Below are positions 1 through 6,221 of a stretch of DNA of 64,000 nt, in pieces (the first letter of the stretch is position 1; every line of letters begins with the position of its first letter). The DNA comes from an uncultured Bacteroidales bacterium (lineage in GTDB: Bacteria; Bacteroidota; Bacteroidia; Bacteroidales; UBA932), in the NCBI GenBank assembly GCA_934675095.1, contig CAKUPC010000001.1, forward strand, positions 62,001 to 126,000, read 5' to 3'. The notes under the pieces were generated by a model, which was not told where the DNA came from, ran no database searches, and saw only the letters and a list, made by a program, of their open reading frames with translations. The translations under genes were made by a program, and so were the position numbers.

Positions 1-519
1 TTCATCAACTATAAATGGGAAGTGCCTGAGATTCGGACCTACAATGAACAGTCATGCCACGAGGAGAATAATGTTCATAATCATGCACTTGAGCCGTTCG
101 TAAAGGAAAACCGCGCGTCGGCTCCGGAAGAAAGGTTCGTGAAGTTCCTTGAGGCCAACACTCAGTACATCGACTGGTGGTACAAGAACGGCGAGAGCGG
201 AATGAGCGACTATGCCGTCCCTTACACGAAAGCCAGTGGCGAGAAAGGCCTGTTCTACGTCGATTTTATCGTCCGGATGAAAAACGGCGTGGTCTTTCTG
301 CTTGACACAAAGACTAGGGGCAGCCGTCCGGACGACCCCTATAAGCACAATGGCCTGGTTGACTACATCGCCTCCCAGTCCGGCAAGACCCTTCCCCTGA
401 AAGGCGGAGTCCTCATCGAAAGCCGTCCGGATGTCTGGCGCTTCTGCCCGCAGAAAGTCGATAACACCAGCGACCTTGACTCCTGGCAGCAGTTCCTCCC
501 GAGCGAATATGTGGAGTAA
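1..519 (+). CDS. C-terminal fragment of a type III restriction-like helicase/nuclease
   Basis: The reading frame is open from the first base of the window, so this is the tail of a longer protein; a GTG at position 22 is internal and not a start. The visible 172 residues carry a PD-(D/E)XK-like nuclease core: a YVDFIV strand with the first acidic residue, then FLLDTKTRG with the D-x-K pair. This layout is typical of the C-terminal endonuclease domain of type III restriction (Res) subunits and related DEAD/DEAH proteins. The helicase part would lie upstream of the window. The family assignment is inferred from this short segment; another SF2 helicase-nuclease fusion is possible. Confidence 0.6.
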   Translation, partial: FINYKWEVPEIRTYNEQSCHEENNVHNHALEPFVKENRASAPEERFVKFLEANTQYIDWWYKNGESGMSDYAVPYTKASGEKGLFYVDFIVRMKNGVVFLLDTKTRGSRPDDPYKHNGLVDYIASQSGKTLPLKGGVLIESRPDVWRFCPQKVDNTSDLDSWQQFLPSEYVE

Positions 520-547
520 GGAAATACGGCTCGGGCAGTGCCGGATG

Positions 548-1060
548 TCAGATGATTGTCGGGGTGTGGCCGCAGGCGGGAAGGAATTTTTCGAGAAGGT
601 CGGCGGTGCGAAGCTTCATGAAGCAGGAGACTGTGCCGTCGGAGCAGCAGAAGAACTCTCCTTCAAGGACTTCCTTGTCGAGGACGAAGTTCACGTCCTT
701 GGTCGAGTCGAGGCAGGCGCTGAGGACTGTGGTTGCCCCGTGCTCCGTTCCTGCAATCTCAAGCAGTTTCTCGGCCGAGGCGAATGATACTCTCGGGATG
801 TTGAGGGCGTGACCGAAGTCCTTGGTCACGAACGGCTTGTCATCGCGCGTCACATAGAGATAGAAAATGGTCTGCTGCCGGTTGCAGAGGAAGATGCTCT
901 TGACAATCCTTCCGCCGATGCCCTCGTTGATGTTCAGGCAGTCCTCCATCGTGACCCCGGGATCCGTATCCACTCTTTCAAACGGAATCTCCAACCGTGC
1001 CAGAGTCTCATACACTTTCTCCTGCAGCGCCGTCTTGAACTCTTCAGGCGTCGTCGTCAT
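548..1060 (-). CDS. YbaK/ProRS-associated domain protein (aminoacyl-tRNA deacylase type)
   Basis: A small cytoplasmic protein of the YbaK/Cys-tRNA(Pro) deacylase superfamily, ProX/PrdX-like branch. These proteins hydrolyse mischarged tRNA in trans (family knowledge). Visible marks are the N-terminal helix with IPFERVD, the central IVKSIFLCN strand, and the VSFASAEKLLEI and TTVLSACLDSTKDVNFVLDK segments that match the family core. I chose the ATG at 1060 (MTTTPEEF), which starts the domain directly. An ATG at 1093 (MENTKFF) and the frame-open extension to 1168 are alternatives, but the latter would run into the palindromic repeats at 1150-1193. Stands alone; convergent with the gene fragment on its left. 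Confidence 0.75.
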   Translation of the reverse strand: MTTTPEEFKTALQEKVYETLARLEIPFERVDTDPGVTMEDCLNINEGIGGRIVKSIFLCNRQQTIFYLYVTRDDKPFVTKDFGHALNIPRVSFASAEKLLEIAGTEHGATTVLSACLDSTKDVNFVLDKEVLEGEFFCCSDGTVSCFMKLRTADLLEKFLPACGHTPTII

Positions 1061-1146
1061 CCTTTCGCTTACAAAAAATTTCGTGTTCTCCATTCTAAAT
1101 TGATAAGCCTTTGATGACGAAGATACTGACAATCCCATAAAATCGC

Positions 1147-1200
1147 AAAATATTATAATATCTTTCAAATCAATTCGTCAAATATTATAATATTTTTCGA
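1147..1200. repeat. Two copies of a 12-bp palindrome, 32 bp apart
   Basis: The perfect palindrome ATATTATAATAT occurs at 1150-1161 and 1182-1193, each inside a longer similar stretch (CAAAATATTATAATAT and CAAATATTATAATAT, each followed by a T-rich run ending TTTC). They sit in the 288-bp gap between the divergent deacylase and DUF4252 genes, 60-90 bp upstream of the former. The three-turn spacing fits a pair of operators bound on one helix face; this is inference. Confidence 0.6.
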
Positions 1201-1348
1201 ATGTACTTGTGCTCGGCATATTTTAATACCCAGATGCGTTTATGCCTGAAATATCGAAACCCGAAAATTTTCATTAACAAATCGGGATTGTTTTCGTCAT
1301 TTATTCGGCGCGTCAGAAAAACACAATGAATTTTTATTATTTTTGAGT

Positions 1349-1873
1349 ATGAAAAGAATCGTAACTATCTTATTTATCGGATTGGGGCTGCTTATGGCCG
1401 GGGCCGCGACTTCGTGTGCGAATGCCGGAGATGCCTCGAAGTCCGAAATCAAAAAGCTTATCAAGGAATTTGACAGGAAAAAAGGCGTCGAAACCGTCAA
1501 TCTCGGCTCTTTCGCCATGTCGTTTGTCAAAAGGGCTGCGAAGGCGGAAGTCTCGGATGACGATGAGGCTATGACGGCCGTCAGGGCAATGGACAAGCTC
1601 AATGGGATGACTCTTGTCGATATGGAAGACAGCAGCCGTGCCGTCAGGGATGAATTTCACAGAAAGTTTACGGCGCTTATGGGCGAGGAGAGCCTTCTGA
1701 TGAGCGTCAAGGACGACGGCGAGGATGTGCTGTTCTACGGTATGAGCTCTCATGACGGCAAGACTGTCGAGAACCTGATTATCTATATGCCGTCAGATGG
1801 GGATCTTATCTGTCTCTGGGGCAGCATAGCCACCGAGGCGCTGGCCGGACTTGCCGACTCGATGAAGGAATGA
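1349..1873 (+). CDS. DUF4252 domain lipoprotein
   Basis: A 174-residue exported protein of the DUF4252 family, whose function is unknown. The N-terminus is a signal peptide with a lipobox-like AATSC, so it is probably a lipoprotein. The body begins with a conserved lysine-rich helix followed by the VETVNLGSFAMSFVKRAA segment and ends in a beta-rich part. I use the ATG at 1349; a TTG two codons upstream is less likely. Its stop codon overlaps the start of the sigma factor gene (ATGA), so the two are translationally coupled. A second DUF4252 gene closes the cluster, a repeated arrangement around ECF sigma factors in Bacteroidota. Confidence 0.85.
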   Translation: MKRIVTILFIGLGLLMAGAATSCANAGDASKSEIKKLIKEFDRKKGVETVNLGSFAMSFVKRAAKAEVSDDDEAMTAVRAMDKLNGMTLVDMEDSSRAVRDEFHRKFTALMGEESLLMSVKDDGEDVLFYGMSSHDGKTVENLIIYMPSDGDLICLWGSIATEALAGLADSMKE

Positions 1874-2364
1874 GGCGGGAGACCTTCATAAACGACTGGT
1901 TTCCGTTGCGTGACGGGCTTTATAGGGTCGCCTATAGACTGCTGGGTTCGGAGGCTGAGGCAGAGGACGCCGTGCAGGACCTCTATCTGAAGCTCTGGCA
2001 GGCCGGAGACTCGCTCGAAAAGGTGCGCGTTCCGAAGGCATATTGCCTGACGCTGCTCCGGAACAGCTGCCTGGACAGGCTCAAGAGCAAGCGGCTGAGC
2101 GGGCGCTCTTCCATCGACGGGGTGGAGCCGGAGCAGCCTCCGGGGGACGGACAGATTGCTGAGCGACAGAAGATGCAGGCTGTGCTTGAGGCGGTTGAGC
2201 GCCTTCCTGAGCGCGAACGGACGGTCTTGAAGATGAAAATCATTGACGACCTGTCATACGGGCAGATACAGGAGCGGACAGGCATCCCATACCTGAGTCT
2301 GAGGGTTCTGCTCAGCGGGGCGAGGAAAAAACTGAAGAAAATTGCTGATGAATATGAAGATTAA
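1870..2364 (+). CDS. ECF-type RNA polymerase sigma factor
   Basis: A 164-residue sigma-70 family factor of the extracytoplasmic-function class. Region 2 is visible at about residues 17-45 (YRVAYRLLGSEAEAEDAVQD, then LYLKLW), and region 4 at about 113-158 with the LPERERTVLKM and LSYGQIQERTGIP helix-turn-helix. Length is normal for the class. It overlaps the upstream DUF4252 gene by four bases and is followed after two bases by a single-span membrane protein, the place where an anti-sigma factor is usual. It probably directs transcription of its own cluster; no promoter motif could be assigned. Confidence 0.92.
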   Translation: MRRETFINDWFPLRDGLYRVAYRLLGSEAEAEDAVQDLYLKLWQAGDSLEKVRVPKAYCLTLLRNSCLDRLKSKRLSGRSSIDGVEPEQPPGDGQIAERQKMQAVLEAVERLPERERTVLKMKIIDDLSYGQIQERTGIPYLSLRVLLSGARKKLKKIADEYED

Positions 2365-2366
2365 AT

Positions 2367-2855
2367 ATGAAAAGGACTGAGGACATTGAAAAACTGACTA
2401 TAGAGGAGCTGGAACGTATGGCTGACGACGAGAGCGTCGCCGTTCCGGAGCGTCTTGGCGAGAACATTGAAAACCGGATTCTTGCCTCGGAAATACTTCG
2501 GAATGAGTCCGCCCGCGAAGAGTCTTTGACTACCGAGGATGGTTCCGGCACTCTCAATTCCGAGAAGCGCAGCTCATCTGTGGTGCTCTGGAAGAGGCTT
2601 GCCGTCATTCCCGCCGTTGCCGCTGCTGTGGCCGCCGTCGTCATCGGACTTAATCTTCACCGCGCGTCCGCAGCCCCGGCCGACACGTTCAGCTCACCGG
2701 AAGAGGCATACGCCCAGGTGGAAAGGACATTTGCCATGATTGGCAGCAAGGCCAGCAAAGGAAAGAGCATTGCCGACGCGGCTCTTCCCAAGATGCAGAA
2801 GACATCAAAATTCATCGGTCATGTGTCTTCCTCCTCTTCCGAAGGAGACTTATAA
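2367..2855 (+). CDS. Single-pass membrane protein, possible anti-sigma factor
   Basis: A 162-residue protein with an acidic, helix-rich N-terminal half of about 75 residues, one hydrophobic span (about 77-97, VIPAVAAAVAAVVIGLNL) and a short extracytoplasmic tail ending in a serine-rich segment. The topology and the position directly behind the ECF sigma gene suggest an anti-sigma factor, with the N-terminal part binding the sigma factor in the cytoplasm. No zinc-binding anti-sigma motif (H-x3-C-x2-C) is present, so the role is inferred from place and topology only. The DUF4252 gene downstream begins 77 bases later and is likely co-transcribed. Confidence 0.7.
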   Translation: MKRTEDIEKLTIEELERMADDESVAVPERLGENIENRILASEILRNESAREESLTTEDGSGTLNSEKRSSSVVLWKRLAVIPAVAAAVAAVVIGLNLHRASAAPADTFSSPEEAYAQVERTFAMIGSKASKGKSIADAALPKMQKTSKFIGHVSSSSSEGDL

Positions 2856-2932
2856 TAACGGTAACTATGGAGGAGGTTTCTTAATTGAATTATACAGACA
2901 TAAATAACAGTAACTTTTTAAAACAGAAGAAA

Positions 2933-3415
2933 ATGAAAAGAATAGCAACAATAATCGCGGCAATGCTCGTATGCGCCGCCTCATTCGCCCAGAGCGGCAA
3001 GGACATCTACAACAAGTTTTCGGACAAGCCGAAGGTCAGCGCGGTCTATATCTCCCCGTCAATGTTCCGCCTCATGGGCAGGCTTCCTGAAATCGATATG
3101 CCGGAAGAGGACATAGACATAGCACCGGTTGTCAAGGAACTCAGCGGTATGTATCTCATTGACAGTGAGAACGCCAAGGTCAATGCCGCCCTCAAGGCCG
3201 ATGTTGACAAGCTCCTCAAGTCCGGAAAGTTTGAACTCCTGCTTGAGGCCAAGGAGGACGGCGAGCTTGTCCGCCTCTACACCGTCGGAGACGAGCAGAC
3301 CGTGACCAGCTTCGTGATGACCTCGGTCGAGAAGGACGAATATGTATTCATCTGCCTCGAAGGCCGCCTCGCCCGCGCCGACCTTGAAAAGCTCATCGCC
3401 TCCTCGGTGAGGTGA
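2933..3415 (+). CDS. DUF4252 domain protein, secreted
   Basis: A 160-residue protein with a clear signal peptide ending near AASFAQS, followed by a DUF4252-type domain (short sequence KDIYNKFSDKPKVSAVYIS, then a helical and a beta-rich half). Function unknown. It is paralogous in layout to the first gene of the cluster but lacks a lipobox cysteine, so it may be periplasmic. The start is the ATG at 2933; a TTG at 2885 in frame would prepend a non-signal stretch. Together the four genes look like one signalling unit: two exported DUF4252 proteins, a sigma factor and its putative membrane partner. Confidence 0.85.
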   Translation: MKRIATIIAAMLVCAASFAQSGKDIYNKFSDKPKVSAVYISPSMFRLMGRLPEIDMPEEDIDIAPVVKELSGMYLIDSENAKVNAALKADVDKLLKSGKFELLLEAKEDGELVRLYTVGDEQTVTSFVMTSVEKDEYVFICLEGRLARADLEKLIASSVR

Positions 3416-3478
3416 CGGTTACCACATCTGTTCCCTGTCGCAGCTCAGTTCAAGTGGTTTCAGCAGTGGTCTAATTGA

Positions 3479-4885
3479 TTATTTCTCAAAAAGGTCGTGC
3501 ATCATGACTTCGTTCTGAACTATGCCGCTGTATTCGTTGTGGCGGAGACCGAAGGTGGTGACCATCACGAGGTGGAGCGTGCGCCGCAATTTTAATTGGG
3601 AGCGGAAAGATTCGATTTTGTTTTCCAGCGTTTCCCGATATTTCCGGGAAATCGCGAACGGACCGTCCCACCACTTCATTTCGCAGATGTTTATCACCTT
3701 GTCCGCCCTCTTGATAATCATGTCAATCTGGGCATCCTTTGAGCGCCAAGAGAAAGTTTCTGTGAGCATACCGAATATGCCGAGTTTCTTTTCGATTTGA
3801 AGATGATGCTGGATGCAAAGCTGCTCGAACGCGATGCCCGCCCATGCGCTGTGAGTGGGTGTCGATGTCTGATATGCCCAGAAATCCTTGTCCGAAGTTC
3901 CGTATTTACGGATGAATTTGTAATAAAATATGGTGTAGAAATCCGTCAGCTGGTATATCGCGTCATTCTCCTTTTTGCCGAACGTACGATATTTCCGGAT
4001 TATGTCGCAGCTGTCAAGGTCGGCCAGAATCGTGCTAAGCCCACCTCCGTCGGAAAGTCCTGTCAGCTCGATAATCTCATTCCGGGTCATTCCGTAATTC
4101 CTCCTGCTCAGCGCCTCGATGACCTTGAGATACGGCTCGCTGTTATCGAACAGAGACGCATAGAGATTCTGAAATTCTCCGTCGAGCTTCCCGTTTCTCC
4201 TGAAAAACATCCTGTCCACATTCTGGGCGAGGCTAAGCCCCTTGTCGAGAAGGCTCAGGTAATATGGGATTCCTCCCATAATCATATAACATTCGGCGAT
4301 GTCCTTCTCTTCATAGCGGAAACCTGCCTCCGTGAGATAATCCCTGCATTCGGCGAGATTGAACGGACGGAGGTATATCTTCGACGTCACGCGATTGTGC
4401 AGACCTCCCTTATTTCTGAGGATATTCTTCGTTATCCACGATGTCGCGGAGCCGCATACGATAAGCAGCAAGTCTTCACGGGTACATCCCCAATCGTTCC
4501 AGAAATGCTCGATTGCGGTGACGAGTTCGCTTCGCGGTGTGTACATCCATGGCAGCTCGTCTATGAACACTACTTTCTTTCCTGTCTTGCAGGAGTTTTC
4601 AATCAGTGTCCTGAGGCTGCCGAAAGCTTCATTCCAGTTTTGGGGAATCGGACATAGCGGGGACCCATGCCGTTTGAGCGCCTCCCCGAAGTTGAGCAGC
4701 TGCGCATTCTTGTCCTTTTTTGCCAATCCCGTTACCTTGAATGTAAAGTTGTCCTTGAAGAACTGGTTTATCAGGAATGTCTTGCCGACGCGCCTCCTTC
4801 CATATACGACAACAAACTCGGGGGAATGTACCTCATACAGTCTCCGGAGCTGTTCCATCTCGCCGTCTCGTCCTATTATCTTCAT
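3479..4885 (-). CDS. AAA ATPase with winged helix and PD-(D/E)XK-like tail (DUF234 type)
   Basis: A 468-residue ATPase. Walker A is GRRRVGKT at residues 29-36 and Walker B is VVFIDELPW near 107-115. A winged-helix segment follows (NYGMTRNEIIELTGLSDGGG). The C-terminal domain shows IDMII followed by ICEMKWW, the D...ExK signature of a PD-(D/E)XK nuclease fold, with apparently intact acidic and lysine positions. These archaeal-ATPase/DUF234 proteins are widespread, multicopy and of unknown function. It stands alone, transcribed from a TAnnTTTG-type promoter directly next to a 53-bp palindromic tandem array. Two further ATPases in this window belong to the related DUF4143 type. Confidence 0.85.
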   Translation of the reverse strand: MKIIGRDGEMEQLRRLYEVHSPEFVVVYGRRRVGKTFLINQFFKDNFTFKVTGLAKKDKNAQLLNFGEALKRHGSPLCPIPQNWNEAFGSLRTLIENSCKTGKKVVFIDELPWMYTPRSELVTAIEHFWNDWGCTREDLLLIVCGSATSWITKNILRNKGGLHNRVTSKIYLRPFNLAECRDYLTEAGFRYEEKDIAECYMIMGGIPYYLSLLDKGLSLAQNVDRMFFRRNGKLDGEFQNLYASLFDNSEPYLKVIEALSRRNYGMTRNEIIELTGLSDGGGLSTILADLDSCDIIRKYRTFGKKENDAIYQLTDFYTIFYYKFIRKYGTSDKDFWAYQTSTPTHSAWAGIAFEQLCIQHHLQIEKKLGIFGMLTETFSWRSKDAQIDMIIKRADKVINICEMKWWDGPFAISRKYRETLENKIESFRSQLKLRRTLHLVMVTTFGLRHNEYSGIVQNEVMMHDLFEK

Positions 4886-4917
4886 TGCAGTAAAAAGTTT
4901 AGTCGTATTCTCGCCTG

Positions 4918-4925
4918 CAAATTTA
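4918..4925 (-). promoter_or_regulatory. Putative -7 box of the first ATPase gene
   Basis: Read on the minus strand the bases are TAAATTTG, matching the Bacteroidota -7 consensus TAnnTTTG, 33-40 bases upstream of the ATG. The first arm of the palindromic array (4937-4952) covers the place of the -33 box. Confidence 0.5.
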
Positions 4926-4936
4926 ATGAAAATATC

Positions 4937-5063
4937 GACTTACCGCACGGTTTGACAAGATAAACGCTGCGGAAAGTCAATATTTTTCCGACTTTCCGCA
5001 GCGTTGTGAAAGATAAACCGCGCGGAAAGTCACTTTTTTATCGACTTTCCGCGCGGTTGTGTG
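4937..5063. repeat. 53-bp tandem repeat made of alternating palindromic arms
   Basis: The motif GACTTTCCGC starts at 4937 (one mismatch), 4990 and 5043, a period of exactly 53 bp; the inverted motif GCGGAAAGTC recurs at 4969 and 5022 with the same period. Neighbouring arms pair into stems of about 16 bp, for example AACCGCGCGGAAAGTC (5016-5031) with GACTTTCCGCGCGGTT (5043-5058). The array lies between the end of mrp and the promoter of the ATPase gene. It may be the ATPase operator and could also terminate mrp transcription, which approaches from the right. It is not a CRISPR array: there is no constant repeat with unique spacers. Confidence 0.85.
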
Positions 5064-5079
5064 TGCGTCGCAGCCCGGA

Positions 5080-6183
5080 TTACTTGAGCTTGGCGGCGAT
5101 TTTTTCGGCGAGAGTGAGGAAGGCCACTGATTCGGGACCGGTACCGAGGGCTGCCGGGGTGCCGTTGTCACCGTCTTCGCGGATGCTCTGGACGAGCGGA
5201 ATCTGACCGAGGAGGTCGATGCCGTATTTCTCCGCCATCGCCCTGCCTCCGTCCTTGCCGAAAATGTAGTACCTGTTCTGCGGGAGTTCCGCCGGGGTGA
5301 ACCAGGCCATGTTCTCCACGAGGCCGAGAATCGGCTTGTTCACGTTCTCGTTGCGGAACATATTGACTCCCTTCTCCACATCGGCGAGCGCCACCGCCTG
5401 AGGCGTGCTGACTATCACCGCTCCGCTCAGCGGGATGTCATGGACAAGGCTGATGTGGATGTCGCCCGTTCCCGGGGGCATATCAATGAGCAGAAAGTCC
5501 AGCTCGCCCCAGCGGACCTGAAGAATCATCTGCTTGAGCGCATTGCAGGCCATCGGGCCGCGCCAGATGAGCGCCTGTTCGGGACTTGCGAAATAGCCTA
5601 TGGACATCCATTTCACGCCGTATTTCTCAATCGGCATAATCACGTCCTTCGGCTCCTCGCCCGGCTCGCCTCCCGGAATCTGGAATGAACCAGGAACTTC
5701 GTGTTCGGTGTCGGTCATCTTGGGAACTGACGGCCCATAGATGTCCGCGTCTGCCAGCCCCACCTTGTAGCCGAGACGGGCAAGCGCTACCGCGAGGTTC
5801 ACGGCGACGGTGGATTTTCCTACGCCTCCCTTGCCTGACGCAATCCCGATGATGTGCCTTACGTTCGCGAGCTCCTCAAGACCGAGGTCGAGACCCGGTT
5901 TCTTCTTAGGCTTAGGCTCTTCCCTGATGACGGTGAGCACTTCCGCCTCGGAACCCGCCGGGCAGTGGCGTATGAGCGCCGCCTTGGCGCTGCCGATGAG
6001 ATACTCTGCGAGCGGGTCGCGATGCCTGCTGAAGCCGAGCGTCACGCTCACGCGCACAGCCTCCCCCTCAAGCGGCTCCACCGCGACTTTCTCCACCATC
6101 CCCAGCTCCACGATGCTCCTGTCGCCCTTCGCCGGATGCTGCACATCCTTCAGGTATTCAAGTATTTCCTGTTCTTTAATCAT
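5080..6183 (-). CDS. mrp: Mrp/NBP35-family Fe-S cluster carrier ATPase
   Basis: A 367-residue P-loop ATPase that carries iron-sulfur clusters to target proteins in the cytoplasm (family knowledge). Residues 1-90 form a MIP18/DUF59 domain; a proline-lysine linker follows; the ParA-like domain has the deviant Walker A SGKGGVGKST at about 116-125, and IDMPPGTGD. The C-terminal CxxC that bridges the cluster in E. coli ApbC is absent: where it should be, the sequence reads VENMAWFTPAELP. The motif also seems to be missing in other Bacteroidota Mrp proteins as I recall them. Normal length. Monocistronic by spacing, 38 bases from the S46 gene upstream. Confidence 0.9.
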   Translation of the reverse strand: MIKEQEILEYLKDVQHPAKGDRSIVELGMVEKVAVEPLEGEAVRVSVTLGFSRHRDPLAEYLIGSAKAALIRHCPAGSEAEVLTVIREEPKPKKKPGLDLGLEELANVRHIIGIASGKGGVGKSTVAVNLAVALARLGYKVGLADADIYGPSVPKMTDTEHEVPGSFQIPGGEPGEEPKDVIMPIEKYGVKWMSIGYFASPEQALIWRGPMACNALKQMILQVRWGELDFLLIDMPPGTGDIHISLVHDIPLSGAVIVSTPQAVALADVEKGVNMFRNENVNKPILGLVENMAWFTPAELPQNRYYIFGKDGGRAMAEKYGIDLLGQIPLVQSIREDGDNGTPAALGTGPESVAFLTLAEKIAAKLK

Positions 6184-6221
6184 AGATAGTATAATATAAC
6201 TGAGATGGTAAAATTGCGGTT

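Noticed and set aside
1305..1318. A third copy of the element found after rnhB and the EF-G-like gene (TGACGCGCCGAATAAA on the minus strand)
   Set aside because: Only about 14 bases are similar, and neither the TCTGC block nor the TCCCCTTT end follows.
1338..1345. TATTTTTG as promoter of the first DUF4252 gene
   Set aside because: It ends three bases before the ATG, leaving almost no leader, and has no -33 box.
4937..5063. CRISPR array
   Set aside because: The 53-bp units are similar along their whole length and palindromic; there are no unique spacers and no cas genes. VapD at 11769 is a Cas2 relative but not Cas2.
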